Shown: positions 29,091 to 38,600 of the stretch, in pieces
How the letters are laid out: each line of letters starts with the position of its first letter
Position numbering within the stretch: the stretch's first letter is position 1
Source: Flavobacteriaceae bacterium
GTDB taxonomy: Bacteria; Bacteroidota; Bacteroidia; Flavobacteriales; Flavobacteriaceae
Length of the DNA stretch: 64,000 bases
Direction of reading: 5' to 3'
Assembly: GCA_947456955.1 (NCBI GenBank)
Contig: CANGTQ010000001.1
Coordinates: 310,001-374,000 of the forward strand
Translations under genes and position numbers: made by a program
The notes under the pieces: generated by a model
What the model was told of the DNA's origin: nothing
Database searches by the model: none
The model's input: only the letters and a program-made list of their open reading frames with translations

Positions 29091-32000
29091 CTAATCATCG
29101 GTTGGAATTGCTTCCTGATTTGGTTTTATATTGGGTTGCTTCTTGTTTTTTTTATCTTTGATTTGGATATCATCAGGATATAAATTAGAGTCTTGTATTT
29201 GGTTGAGATTGGTACTAACTTTTTCTAGTTTTGCATTTTTAAAAATCTTGTTTACCAATTCTTTAAAAGTATCAAAGTCAACCTCATATGACATTCCAAG
29301 CCCTTGAGTATAACCAATTCCCTGACCAATATAAGTAATGTCATTTTCTTTATTAAATACCCTCAAGTTTAGTGTGCCATCCCTATTCACACGATATTGT
29401 ACTTCAAGGTCTCCAATAATGGCTGTTTCTGAAATCCCTCCTACCGGAACACCCACTTTTCCGTTAACTGTAATTCTATCATTTATTTTTGAAGAAACCG
29501 TAACGCCAAATCGTCCGTCCGTTTGTTGTCCCGGAGTTCTATCGGCTACAATATATTCTGGAGCAATAGAAATCTTATCGTTATCGCCCGAAAATATATC
29601 ACTAAAGAGACTACTCGCTTTTTCAAATAAATTATTTGATAATTGATTTTGGTTAACCCCTTCCTGACTTAAAAAACTGCCTGTTGAAAGTAAGTATAAT
29701 GCTTGGGTTTGTCTGGCGTCTTTATCATCAAGTTTGTATTGTATTTCAGATTTCAAAGAGCTTCCCACATTTGGAAAATTGATATTAAAATCGGGTTCAG
29801 GATTAGTAAGATTTCCTCTGACACCAATAATCACTTCTACATCAACTTTTCTATTAAAAGATGGATTATCAATCAAAACGGCAGGATTTGCAGTGGTTTT
29901 ATAAACTGCTTCTAAATTAAGTTGAGCCGCTAACGGATTACCTGTCCAAATGATAGAACCTCCTTTTTTTACATCGAATTTTTTACCAATTAATCCCCCA
30001 TATTTAAAACTATAGGAACCTGAAACTACCGAGAAATCTCCAAACATTTGAAATTTTCCTAAGGTGTTAATTCTAAAGAGAATCGTTCCGTTACCCATCC
30101 CTTTCATTCCGTGTCCGCTTTCTCTGTTTAGAATTACTTCAATATTAGCAATTTCTGTTATTGCAAAATCAAATTCTAACTCAAGACCATTGTAATTTGT
30201 AGCCTGTGCACCATTTGTATTTGCTTTTCCTTTCTTTTCTTCAGGAGTTTTAAAACGTATGTAGTTGCTTTCCTCAACTGCCTCCGCATCGTTTATAGGG
30301 ATTTTAATGTCGGTTCCTTTAGCGGATTCAGCATCCACTTTTATTATCAAATTGCCCGCCGGTCCTTTTATACTGGCAGAACCATTCATAAAAGCATTTC
30401 CATAGTAAGCTGCATCTTCATAGTCAACAGTATTAAGAGCTAAAAGTCTTTTAGCATAAATAGACAAATCCAATTGCCAATCGCCAAATTGCTTGTGTTT
30501 AATGAATCCGTTAATGCTTCCTTTGGTATTAAATTTAGTATCGGTAATATTCGTTTCCCTAATTATAAATTTGTTTTCGGTAACATCAACAACGGAATTC
30601 TTATCAAATACATAATTGGTATTCAGATAGGGAATTGTTAATCCTGCCTCATTAATAAATAGTCTTCCGTTATAATCTAAATTGTTGAAATCGCCATCAA
30701 TTCTGGCATTTCCCGTAGCAAATCCCCTAATATTAGTAATAACATCACCTCCAATATTACCTAAAACTCCGAGGTTGAATTTATCAAAATTTAAATCTAT
30801 GTCCAATAAGGTTTTGTCGTTTACAATCTGAATGTTACCATCGGCACTAAAAGCCTCCACATTTTGATTCTCTAAATTGGAATTTAAATTAAATTTACGC
30901 AATGTTTCATCTCCCTTAATATCCAAATTCATTTTACCAAGTGCAATACCATTGACTTTTAAACTATCTATTCTTAACGTCGATGTAGGTTGAAAAATGG
31001 TATTGTTTTGTTTGAAGTTAATCTTCCCGTTTAAGTTCCCTTCAAAATTAAATTTATCGATATCGGGAGTTACTTTATTCAGATTGACATTGTCAAATGT
31101 GAGCTGTAAATCCTTATTTTGCTTTCCATTCAGTACACCAATAAAATTGATGTTTTCGTTTCCGTGTGAAAGTATTAAATTATTAAACGAGAAATTGCTA
31201 AGATTTTTATCAAAGACAATCTTACTCTTATCGGGGTTCTCATTTTCATTTAAAAACCATAAATAATCCTTGAATTGAAGTTCTGATTTATTAAACCCAA
31301 CTACATTATTATTCTCATTATTTATCGTATGGTAAAAATTCAGATTGTAAAAATCATTACCTAGCTTACCGCCTTTAAACTCGGTTCTAAAATTTAACGT
31401 ATCATTTGAAAATGTATTAATCATACTAAAATCCCTGATTTTATAATGCTTTGTCTTTATTGAATCTAATTGAACATAGGCATTGTACAAAGGGTTTCTG
31501 TTGTCTACCTGAACCAAAATATTATCAAACGTGTTGTCATAAGCCACTACTTTTGGAGAAGTAAAATCTAATTTAAAATTCTTACTATCTGAACTTATGT
31601 TTCCTTTTAATTTAGTGTTTTTGGCAAGGGATATTTCTGGATTGAATATTTCTATTATTTTACTATTTAAGTCTAAATCAAATTTCAGGTATTGATTGGG
31701 CAACACTTTATTGGGTTTGTAATTGGAATAAAAACTTCCCAAAGAATTTTCCGCCATTTTCTGTAATTGGTTGAATTTATATTTTCCAACTACTGAACCT
31801 TCAATGGCGTCATGCGAATCAATCGTAATCGCTCTTTCTCCACTAGAATCAAAACTCGAATTAACATTCAGATAATCCACAAAATACATATCTTTTTTAT
31901 TTTGATAAGAGGCATTAGTAAGCAACAAATTTCCTTTAAGATTATCAAAGGAATTTCCAGTTGCTTTTACCACAATATCTCCTCTAAAAACAGAAATTGA

Positions 32001-33611
32001 GTCTTTTATAAAATTCAGTTTTACTAAATTAGCATAATCAATTTTGGAATGAAAATCATAGATATTTTCCTTTTTAGATAAATCTAATATTCCGCTAAAA
32101 TCCATAAATAAATTTGGATCATTTATATAGAATTTTCCTTTAAATATAGGCTGTTTAAAGCTGCCGTCAACTATGATTTTGGTATAATTATAACCGTTAT
32201 ATTTTAATTGAAAAACATCACCGGCAAAAGAGGTATTTACATATTTTTTTGTAAATCCTTTACCTTCAACATCGAGATTCATAGTCACTTTCCCAATAGT
32301 CTTGTCATTCAACATGGCTCCCACATCAAAGTGGTCTAAAATAATGTTTCCATTGTATTTAGCGTTGTCTATGTTATCTATATCCGACATGTGCAAATCG
32401 GATTCAATTATTCCCAATGCTGTATTCATTACAAAATCGGCGTTGATGTATTTTTGTGTAACTTCAACTTTACCAACAAAATCAAATTGACCTATTTTTT
32501 GTAAAGACGTTGGTAATTTTTTACCGAGAATATTTGGTAAAAGCTTAGTCAAATCAGCATAATTGGAGGAAATCCTTTTAAGATTTCCTTTCATGTAAAA
32601 CTTACCGGGACTTTTGGGAAATAGGTTTTTAAAATTAATATCACCCTTAATGGTAGAAAACTTACAATCATTTAGGTAGAGATTAGTTGCATACAAATCA
32701 TTCAGCGTTCCTGTTATTTTGGACTTCAGAAAGAACTTTTGATTTTTACCTAAATCAGCATAAAAATGACGAATATCATTGGTTGCTAATGTTGCGCTGT
32801 CTAGAGTTACATCAAATTTTACTCGGTTGTTAAAATCACTGAAATCTTTATTTTCTTTACTGTATTTTAAAACAACATCACCTTTCAAAAATGATTCTTT
32901 GGTAGTTATTTCTAACTTGTTTAGGATTATATTTTTTTTAGTATAAGTGAAATCTGCAGCTAAATTGTCGACTTGAACACCACGATGATCATTGAGACTC
33001 ATAGCATTTATATTGGTTGTGACATTTGGTCCTTTGATTTGAAAATCTTTTAAGTGGGCATCGATTTTAGTGAAATCAACATCTTTTGGAACTGCGCGAT
33101 TATAGTCAAGCATAACAAATCGACTATTCTTTAAATAGACATTCTTTGACTTCATCAAAAACTTACCACTTCCTGGTTTACCATCATCAAAAGCCTCAAC
33201 AAACAAATCCAAATTGGTATCTTTCTCTCCTTTATAATTCTTGATTTGCAAATAAAATTGATCTAATCGCAAATCGCCGAAAAGCAACTTCCCGTCGAGG
33301 AGTTTATTAAAATCTAAAATACTGGTCTTAATACGTTGAGAATAAATAAGGGTGTCATCATGGTGATCAAGAATCAAAACTTTTTTTAGTTTGACACCAC
33401 CGAAAAAAGTTATAGCAACTTCATCAATATTGATGTTTGTACCATAATCTTTGTTGAGTTTGTCTGTTGCGTAATGTGCAATTTTGGTTTGTACAAAAGG
33501 TAAAGAAAGCGCGATACTGACTAGCAACAATAGTAAAATCAACGCTATAATACTGCGTAAAACTATTTTTCGAAATTTTTTAAAATCAGTATTTGTTTTA
33601 ATTTTTTCCAA
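29091..33611 (-). CDS. tamB: Translocation and assembly module protein TamB
   Basis: TamB is a very large periplasmic beta-taco protein that bridges the inner and outer membranes; it assists barrel assembly or lipid transport. The 1506-residue product has one N-terminal membrane anchor (about 17-37), then a long beta-strand-rich body. The C-terminal DUF490 domain (about 1130-1440) is marked by GHGMKGMGNGTILFR and a YSFKYGGLIGKKFDVKKGG segment. The tail is Asp, Lys and Pro-rich. No TamA gene is adjacent. It is divergent from tsaD with about 100 nt between starts. Confidence 0.93.
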   Translation of the reverse strand: MEKIKTNTDFKKFRKIVLRSIIALILLLLLVSIALSLPFVQTKIAHYATDKLNKDYGTNINIDEVAITFFGGVKLKKVLILDHHDDTLIYSQRIKTSILDFNKLLDGKLLFGDLRLDQFYLQIKNYKGEKDTNLDLFVEAFDDGKPGSGKFLMKSKNVYLKNSRFVMLDYNRAVPKDVDFTKIDAHLKDFQIKGPNVTTNINAMSLNDHRGVQVDNLAADFTYTKKNIILNKLEITTKESFLKGDVVLKYSKENKDFSDFNNRVKFDVTLDSATLATNDIRHFYADLGKNQKFFLKSKITGTLNDLYATNLYLNDCKFSTIKGDINFKNLFPKSPGKFYMKGNLKRISSNYADLTKLLPNILGKKLPTSLQKIGQFDFVGKVEVTQKYINADFVMNTALGIIESDLHMSDIDNIDNAKYNGNIILDHFDVGAMLNDKTIGKVTMNLDVEGKGFTKKYVNTSFAGDVFQLKYNGYNYTKIIVDGSFKQPIFKGKFYINDPNLFMDFSGILDLSKKENIYDFHSKIDYANLVKLNFIKDSISVFRGDIVVKATGNSFDNLKGNLLLTNASYQNKKDMYFVDYLNVNSSFDSSGERAITIDSHDAIEGSVVGKYKFNQLQKMAENSLGSFYSNYKPNKVLPNQYLKFDLDLNSKIIEIFNPEISLAKNTKLKGNISSDSKNFKLDFTSPKVVAYDNTFDNILVQVDNRNPLYNAYVQLDSIKTKHYKIRDFSMINTFSNDTLNFRTEFKGGKLGNDFYNLNFYHTINNENNNVVGFNKSELQFKDYLWFLNENENPDKSKIVFDKNLSNFSFNNLILSHGNENINFIGVLNGKQNKDLQLTFDNVNLNKVTPDIDKFNFEGNLNGKINFKQNNTIFQPTSTLRIDSLKVNGIALGKMNLDIKGDETLRKFNLNSNLENQNVEAFSADGNIQIVNDKTLLDIDLNFDKFNLGVLGNIGGDVITNIRGFATGNARIDGDFNNLDYNGRLFINEAGLTIPYLNTNYVFDKNSVVDVTENKFIIRETNITDTKFNTKGSINGFIKHKQFGDWQLDLSIYAKRLLALNTVDYEDAAYYGNAFMNGSASIKGPAGNLIIKVDAESAKGTDIKIPINDAEAVEESNYIRFKTPEEKKGKANTNGAQATNYNGLELEFDFAITEIANIEVILNRESGHGMKGMGNGTILFRINTLGKFQMFGDFSVVSGSYSFKYGGLIGKKFDVKKGGSIIWTGNPLAAQLNLEAVYKTTANPAVLIDNPSFNRKVDVEVIIGVRGNLTNPEPDFNINFPNVGSSLKSEIQYKLDDKDARQTQALYLLSTGSFLSQEGVNQNQLSNNLFEKASSLFSDIFSGDNDKISIAPEYIVADRTPGQQTDGRFGVTVSSKINDRITVNGKVGVPVGGISETAIIGDLEVQYRVNRDGTLNLRVFNKENDITYIGQGIGYTQGLGMSYEVDFDTFKELVNKIFKNAKLEKVSTNLNQIQDSNLYPDDIQIKDKKNKKQPNIKPNQEAIPTDD

Positions 33612-33638
33612 TTATTATTTTGACTTGGGAAAGAAAAT

Positions 33639-33664
33639 TACCTTTGCAAAAATCTTTACATTTG
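33639..33664 (+). promoter_or_regulatory. Promoter candidates for the tsaD operon
   Basis: Two full TAnnTTTG matches occur on the plus strand: TACCTTTG at 33639-33646, with a TTG at 33620-33622 spaced 16 nt upstream, and TACATTTG at 33657-33664. The first is the stronger candidate because of its -33 element. Both lie well before the tsaD ATG at 33712. Confidence 0.5.
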
Positions 33665-33683
33665 ATTTTATCAGATCGAGTGT

Positions 33684-33691
33684 CAAATATA
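33684..33691 (-). promoter_or_regulatory. -7 box for tamB
   Basis: The minus strand reads TATATTTG, a perfect -7 match, about 73 nt upstream of the tamB ATG. The region between tamB and tsaD therefore carries promoters in both directions. Confidence 0.45.
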
Positions 33692-33711
33692 AATCAAAAA
33701 TTGCGCCTTTT

Positions 33712-34734
33712 ATGCATCTCGAAGAAGTTTTTATACTGGCAATTGAAAGTTCATGCGACGATACTGCAGCTGCAGTTTTGAAAAACAATGCTGTACTTTC
33801 AAATGTTGTTGCCAGACAAAGCATTCATGAAGAATATGGTGGAGTTGTTCCGGAGTTAGCTTCCAGAGCACACCAACAAAATATTGTTCCTGTGATTGAT
33901 ATAGCGTTAAAGAAAGCTAATGTCAAATTAAATCAGTTGTCAGCCATTGCTTTTACTCAAGGTCCGGGACTGATGGGTTCGCTTTTAGTAGGTGCTTCTT
34001 TTGCAAAATCTTTGGCGTTGGCTTTGGATATTCCATTAATTGCAGTGAATCATATGCATGCGCATATTCTGGCCCATTTTATTGACGAAGAAGGATTTGA
34101 AAAACCAACATTTCCTTTTTTGGCCTTAACCATTTCCGGTGGTCATACACAAATTGTGAAAGTCAATGACTTTTTTAATATGAAAATCATTGGTGAAACT
34201 ACAGATGATGCGGTTGGTGAGGCCTTTGACAAAACTGCAAAAATATTAGGATTCCCTTATCCTGGCGGTCCATTAATAGATCAATTTGCTAAAGAAGGTA
34301 ATCCGAAAAAATATCCGTTTACTAAACCAAAAGTTCCCAATTTAGATTTTAGTTTTTCAGGATTGAAAACTCAAATTTTGTATTTTGTTCAGAAAAATGT
34401 ATTGGAAAATCCAAATTTCATCGAAGAGAATAAAGCTGATATATGTGCTTCTGTGCAGCAGACCATTATTGAAATTCTGATGGATAAATTGAAATTGGCT
34501 GTTGCAGAAACGGGAATTAATCAGATTGCCATTGGCGGAGGCGTTTCTGCAAATTCCGGCATACGCCAGACTCTGAGAGAGGCTGAAAAAAAATACGGAT
34601 GGAAAACTTATGTTCCCAAATTTGAATACACTACAGATAATGCTGCGATGATTGGAATTGTGGGTTATCAAAAATATTTACACGATAAATTTGTTGACCA
34701 ATCAACGATTTCAAAAGCACGAATTGAGTTTTAA
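33712..34734 (+). CDS. tsaD: tRNA N6-threonylcarbamoyladenosine transferase TsaD
   Basis: TsaD transfers the threonylcarbamoyl group to A37 of tRNAs reading ANN codons (t6A). From the ATG at 33712 the protein is 340 residues; the frame extends upstream into tamB but only this start fits the family. Visible motifs are AIESSCDDTAAAV near residue 9, the iron-binding NHMHAH segment near 112, SGGHTQ near 139, a DDAVGEAFDK motif and GGGVSANSG near 278. tsaC lies at 51.5 kb in the same window. It heads an operon with rsmE and several exported proteins. Confidence 0.96.
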   Translation: MHLEEVFILAIESSCDDTAAAVLKNNAVLSNVVARQSIHEEYGGVVPELASRAHQQNIVPVIDIALKKANVKLNQLSAIAFTQGPGLMGSLLVGASFAKSLALALDIPLIAVNHMHAHILAHFIDEEGFEKPTFPFLALTISGGHTQIVKVNDFFNMKIIGETTDDAVGEAFDKTAKILGFPYPGGPLIDQFAKEGNPKKYPFTKPKVPNLDFSFSGLKTQILYFVQKNVLENPNFIEENKADICASVQQTIIEILMDKLKLAVAETGINQIAIGGGVSANSGIRQTLREAEKKYGWKTYVPKFEYTTDNAAMIGIVGYQKYLHDKFVDQSTISKARIEF

Positions 34735-34737
34735 ATT

Positions 34738-35460
34738 ATGAAATCAATAAGTTTATATATATTATTTCTATTTTTCACCATTGTATTAACTAGTTCTTTT
34801 ACAAAAAATCACAATACTCTCAACACTTTTTCAGATGAAATTAATTTTCCTTTATTGAATTTAAAAAACAAAAAAGTTGAAGATAAAATTTACAAATGCT
34901 TAATTGACAGTATAAATAATCATTTTTTCTTTGAAGATATTATTCCTGCAAAAAACAGAAAGGAAATAATAAATAGGTTTAAATCTGATAAAGAAGCAAG
35001 TTTCTATTTGACGCACAAATTATCACTTTCAAAAAATACTATCTCTATCAATCTTCATTACGAAATTGCACACAGTAACGGATATGATAGTTGGGGCGAA
35101 CAATTTGTTTTTAATGCTAAAACAGGAGAGAGAATTAGTATTAAAGAAATAATTACTAAACAAAATGAATTTGAAACTATTTTTAAATCAATGCAAAAAA
35201 AATATATTGAGAAATCTAAATTAGAGATTGAAGAAATTTTAAAACTAGATGACCCAAATGCAAAATATGAAGAAACAAATAACCCACAACTTGAATATTG
35301 CTTTTCAGATTATGAATATAATTTTGAAATAGAGAAAGACAGTTTTTTCATCTATCCTCATTGTGGTTTTCCAAGAGTTATTAGAAATATGGAACCCTAT
35401 GAACCTATAAAATTCAATAAAAAAGAGCTTAATCATATTCTAAAAAAAGAATACAAATAA
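34738..35460 (+). CDS. Exported protein resembling the DUF3298/RsiV fold
   Basis: This 240-residue protein was not recognised as a named family. An N-terminal hydrophobic segment (about 5-22, ending TSSFTKN) suggests export. The C-terminal half has a pattern seen in DUF3298/RsiV-like domains: FVFNAKTGERISIKEII near residue 122, a Phe-rich FFIYPHCGFPRVI segment near 205, and a closing IKFNKKELNHIL. It starts 3 nt after the tsaD stop, and rsmE follows within 2 nt, so it is in the same operon. The base composition is more A and T-rich than its neighbours, which might mean late insertion between tsaD and rsmE. Confidence 0.6.
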   Translation: MKSISLYILFLFFTIVLTSSFTKNHNTLNTFSDEINFPLLNLKNKKVEDKIYKCLIDSINNHFFFEDIIPAKNRKEIINRFKSDKEASFYLTHKLSLSKNTISINLHYEIAHSNGYDSWGEQFVFNAKTGERISIKEIITKQNEFETIFKSMQKKYIEKSKLEIEEILKLDDPNAKYEETNNPQLEYCFSDYEYNFEIEKDSFFIYPHCGFPRVIRNMEPYEPIKFNKKELNHILKKEYK

Positions 35461-35461
35461 A

Positions 35462-36169
35462 ATGCAACTATTCTACAATCCATCCATTACCGAAACCACA
35501 AATTCCTTTGTTTTTGACAAAGAAGAAAGCAAACATATAATTAAAGTATTGCGTAAAAAAGAAGGTGATATATTGCATGTTACAAATGGTTTAGGTTATT
35601 TATTTACAACCGAAATTACAATCGCTTCAGACAATAAATGCACTGTGAAAATTGTTTCATTTAAAAAACAAGACGCTCCAAAATTCCATTTGCATTTAGC
35701 TGTTGCACCAACCAAAATGAATGAACGCTACGAATGGTTTCTCGAAAAAGCAACCGAAATCGGCGTACAAGAAATCACACCAATTATTTGTGAGCATTCG
35801 GAAAGAAAGGTAATCAAAACCGATAGATTTCAGAAAATTTTAGAATCAGCAATGAAGCAATCGTTACATTATTATTTACCAAAATTTAACGAACCAATCA
35901 CTTTTAAAGATTTTCTAAAAAAAGAACATCGCGGTCAAAAGTTTGTTGCGCATTGCGAAGAAACGGATAAAAAATCGTTGAAAAACGAACTAGTAACTAA
36001 TGAAGATATCACGATTTTAATTGGACCTGAAGGCGATTTTTCCGTTAAAGAAATCCAACAAGCTATTGCGGCTAATTTTATTCCTGTATCTTTGGGAGCG
36101 ACACGATTACGAACAGAAACTGCGGCAGTTGTAGCTTGTCATAGTGTGGTTTTTAGGAATGAAGATTAA
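35462..36169 (+). CDS. rsmE: 16S rRNA (uracil-1498-N3)-methyltransferase RsmE
   Basis: RsmE methylates U1498 of 16S rRNA. The 235-residue SPOUT-family protein opens with MQLFYNP, has the PUA-like N-terminal domain with SKHIIKVLRKKEGD near 22-35, then KATEIGVQEITPIICEHSERK near 97-117. The C-terminal knot carries ILIGPEGDFSVKEI near 188 and SLGATRLRTETA near 210. It starts one base after the previous stop. It fits the RNA modification theme of the operon. Confidence 0.95.
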   Translation: MQLFYNPSITETTNSFVFDKEESKHIIKVLRKKEGDILHVTNGLGYLFTTEITIASDNKCTVKIVSFKKQDAPKFHLHLAVAPTKMNERYEWFLEKATEIGVQEITPIICEHSERKVIKTDRFQKILESAMKQSLHYYLPKFNEPITFKDFLKKEHRGQKFVAHCEETDKKSLKNELVTNEDITILIGPEGDFSVKEIQQAIAANFIPVSLGATRLRTETAAVVACHSVVFRNED

Positions 36170-36196
36170 TCAACAACATTTTTTGATTTCAAATTT

Positions 36197-36835
36197 ATGA
36201 AGAAAATAATATTGCTTTGCTTATTGATTACTTCTCTTGGGTTTTCCCAGGAAATTGCCTTGCTAAAATACAATGGTGGTGGCGATTGGTATGCAAATCC
36301 AACTTCGTTACCCAATTTGATAAAATATGCGAATCAAACGATAAATACCAATATAAAATCAAAACCAGCAAGGGTTGAACCCGGAAGCTCAGAAATTTTC
36401 TCCTACCCTTTTGTGCACATGACCGGACATGGTAATGTGGTGTTTAGTGAGGCTGAAATAATCAATTTGAGAAACTACATGCTTTCCGGTGGATTTCTTC
36501 ATGCCGATGATAATTATGGATTGGACCAATACATTCGCAGAGAAATAAAACGTATTTTCCCTAACAACGATTTAGTTGAAGTTCCAGCTAATCATCCTAT
36601 TTTTCAAAAACCAAATCTTTTTGCCAATGGATTACCAAAAATACATGAACACGATGGCAAACGCCCACAAGCTTTTGGGATTATTATTGACAACCGATTA
36701 GTTTTGCTTTACACTTTTGAGTGTGATTTGGGTGATGGATGGGAAGATCCGGAAGTTCATAATGACCCAAAAGAAGTGCGTGAAAAAGCATTAAAAATGG
36801 GTGCTAATATTTTGAACTATATTTTCAATAATTAA
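36197..36835 (+). CDS. DUF4159 domain exported protein
   Basis: This is a 212-residue exported protein of the DUF4159 family. A signal peptide (KKIILLCLLITSLGFSQ) precedes the domain. It shows GGGDWYANPTSLPNL near residue 27, FVHMTGHGNVVFS near 73, and a GGFLHADDNYGLD segment near 99. EHDGKRPQAFGI and DLGDGWEDPEVH near the end are typical. The fold is ThuA/glutamine-amidotransferase-like, but no enzyme role is established. It is often linked to MoxR-type gene clusters elsewhere; here it sits between rsmE and a methyltransferase gene. Confidence 0.87.
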   Translation: MKKIILLCLLITSLGFSQEIALLKYNGGGDWYANPTSLPNLIKYANQTINTNIKSKPARVEPGSSEIFSYPFVHMTGHGNVVFSEAEIINLRNYMLSGGFLHADDNYGLDQYIRREIKRIFPNNDLVEVPANHPIFQKPNLFANGLPKIHEHDGKRPQAFGIIIDNRLVLLYTFECDLGDGWEDPEVHNDPKEVREKALKMGANILNYIFNN

Positions 36836-36846
36836 ATATACTTGGC

Positions 36847-38025
36847 ATGGATAAGAAGCTATTGTCTGCCGAAATTCAAGAGTATATTACTTCAAATATA
36901 AATGCTGACGTATCCAAATTAGCGCTACAAAAAAACAAATTTGCTATAACTGATTGGACAACAATACTAGGTCAAATTACTGCCAAACAGAAAGCCAAAA
37001 CCAAACTTCCAACCTGGTTTTACACTCATAATATTTATTATCCAAGTAAAATATCTATTGAACAGACTTCCTCTGAAAAAACTGCAGTGTATAAGTCACA
37101 ATTAGTTTCTGGCAAAAGCCTTATTGATTTAACTGGAGGTTTTGGCGTGGATGATTTTTACTTTTCCAAAAAAGTAGATCAGGTTACTCATTGCGAAATC
37201 AATCATGAACTATCCGAGATTGTAAAACATAATTTTGAACAACTTGGAGTATCAAACGTTGAATGTCATACAGGTGACAGTTCTGGAATTCTTGTAACTT
37301 TAAATCAAAAATTTAATTGGATTTATGTTGATCCTTCGAGGCGAAATGATGTTAAAGGCAAAGTATATATGCTTCAAGATTGTTTGCCAAATGTTCCTGG
37401 ATTACTTGATTTTTATTTTGAGTTTTCCGATAACATCATGTTAAAAACAGCTCCGATTCTTGACATTTCGGCGGGATTATCAGAGTTGAGAAACGTAAAA
37501 ACAATTCACATCGTTGCTTTAGAAAACGAAGTCAAAGAACTGCTCTGGATTTTAGAAAAAAATTATACTAATATCATTCAAATTGTTACATGCAACTTGA
37601 CAAAAGACTCCACACAAGAGTTTACTTTTGAACTCGATAATACTCCGGTTTCAAATTACAGTTTGCCAAAAAAATATCTGTATGAGCCTAACGCAGCCAT
37701 TATGAAATCAGGCGGATTTGATGAAGTGACCTCACAATATGAGATTGAAAAATTAAACAAACATTCGCATCTCTATACATCTGATATTTTGATTAATTTT
37801 CCGGGGAGAGTTTTTGAAATTGAAAACAGTTTTGAATACAACAAACCAAATATGAAATCGTTTTTGGAAAACAAAAAAGCCAATATTACTACTCGAAATT
37901 TTCCAGAAACGGTAGAAAACATTCGCAAAAAGTGGAAAATAAAAGAAGGTGGAATTGTGTACTGTTTTTTTACAACTGATATAAATAATAACAAAATAGT
38001 TTTACTTTGCGACAAATTAAAATAG
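36847..38025 (+). CDS. Class I SAM-dependent methyltransferase with THUMP-like C-terminus
   Basis: This 392-residue protein has a central Rossmann methyltransferase domain. Motif I is LIDLTGGFGVDDFYFS near residue 91, and a YVDPSRR segment near 159 takes the place of the catalytic motif. The N-terminal 80 residues are helical. The C-terminal region (from about 255) holds PNAAIMKSGGFDEV and IKEGG segments typical of this Bacteroidetes RNA-methyltransferase-like family. The substrate is unknown; RNA is a reasonable guess given the DPS motif and the rsmE/tsaD neighbours. The next gene starts 2 nt later. Confidence 0.8.
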   Translation: MDKKLLSAEIQEYITSNINADVSKLALQKNKFAITDWTTILGQITAKQKAKTKLPTWFYTHNIYYPSKISIEQTSSEKTAVYKSQLVSGKSLIDLTGGFGVDDFYFSKKVDQVTHCEINHELSEIVKHNFEQLGVSNVECHTGDSSGILVTLNQKFNWIYVDPSRRNDVKGKVYMLQDCLPNVPGLLDFYFEFSDNIMLKTAPILDISAGLSELRNVKTIHIVALENEVKELLWILEKNYTNIIQIVTCNLTKDSTQEFTFELDNTPVSNYSLPKKYLYEPNAAIMKSGGFDEVTSQYEIEKLNKHSHLYTSDILINFPGRVFEIENSFEYNKPNMKSFLENKKANITTRNFPETVENIRKKWKIKEGGIVYCFFTTDINNNKIVLLCDKLK

Positions 38026-38027
38026 AC

Positions 38028-38600
38028 ATGAATAAGAAAATAGTTTTAGCCTTATTTCTTTTTACCAACTTGATTGCCTTTTCTCAAAAGCCATGCGAAA
38101 TTGAAACTAATGTTACCGATAGTTTAGGAACTTATAAATTGACCAAACAAGCTATAATTTTTGAAAGAAGTTTTGCAGGAAACTCAACTACTATATTTTT
38201 TGCATTATTTAATAACAATGGTGTTTTAGGACTTGAAACTCAACAACTACAAAGCAGTGCCGACTTTATTAAAGCCAATTGTCTTGATAGCAATTCAAAA
38301 ATCTTTTTGCAACTAAACAATGGAAAAATTGTTACTTTATTATTTGCAGGAGTAGAAACTTGTGGTACGTTAGTTCGTAATGATAAAAATGAAAACACCC
38401 GGATTTTAATTGGTTCTTTTGTCTTTTCTAAAGAAAATTTTGAAGAATTAAAAACCTCACCCGTAACATTCATGAGAATAAAATATTCTAGTGAAATAAT
38501 AGATTATCCTTTTAAAACAGAGTTAATTTCTGAATTAGATAAAAAAACCTATCAACCCGAAAATTACTTTATCAATTATCTAAAGTGTGTTGAGAATTAA
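38028..38600 (+). CDS. Exported hypothetical protein
   Basis: This is a 190-residue protein not recognised as a named family. The start at 38028 (MNKKIVLALFLFTNL) opens a signal peptide ending AFSQ; an upstream TTG or ATG frame has no such signal. The mature part is beta-rich, with a Cys near the start, another near residue 85, a LLFAGVETCGTL segment near 105, and a terminal Cys. It closes the tsaD operon and overlaps the convergent dipeptidase gene by 4 nt. Nothing about function can be claimed beyond an envelope location. Confidence 0.65.
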   Translation: MNKKIVLALFLFTNLIAFSQKPCEIETNVTDSLGTYKLTKQAIIFERSFAGNSTTIFFALFNNNGVLGLETQQLQSSADFIKANCLDSNSKIFLQLNNGKIVTLLFAGVETCGTLVRNDKNENTRILIGSFVFSKENFEELKTSPVTFMRIKYSSEIIDYPFKTELISELDKKTYQPENYFINYLKCVEN

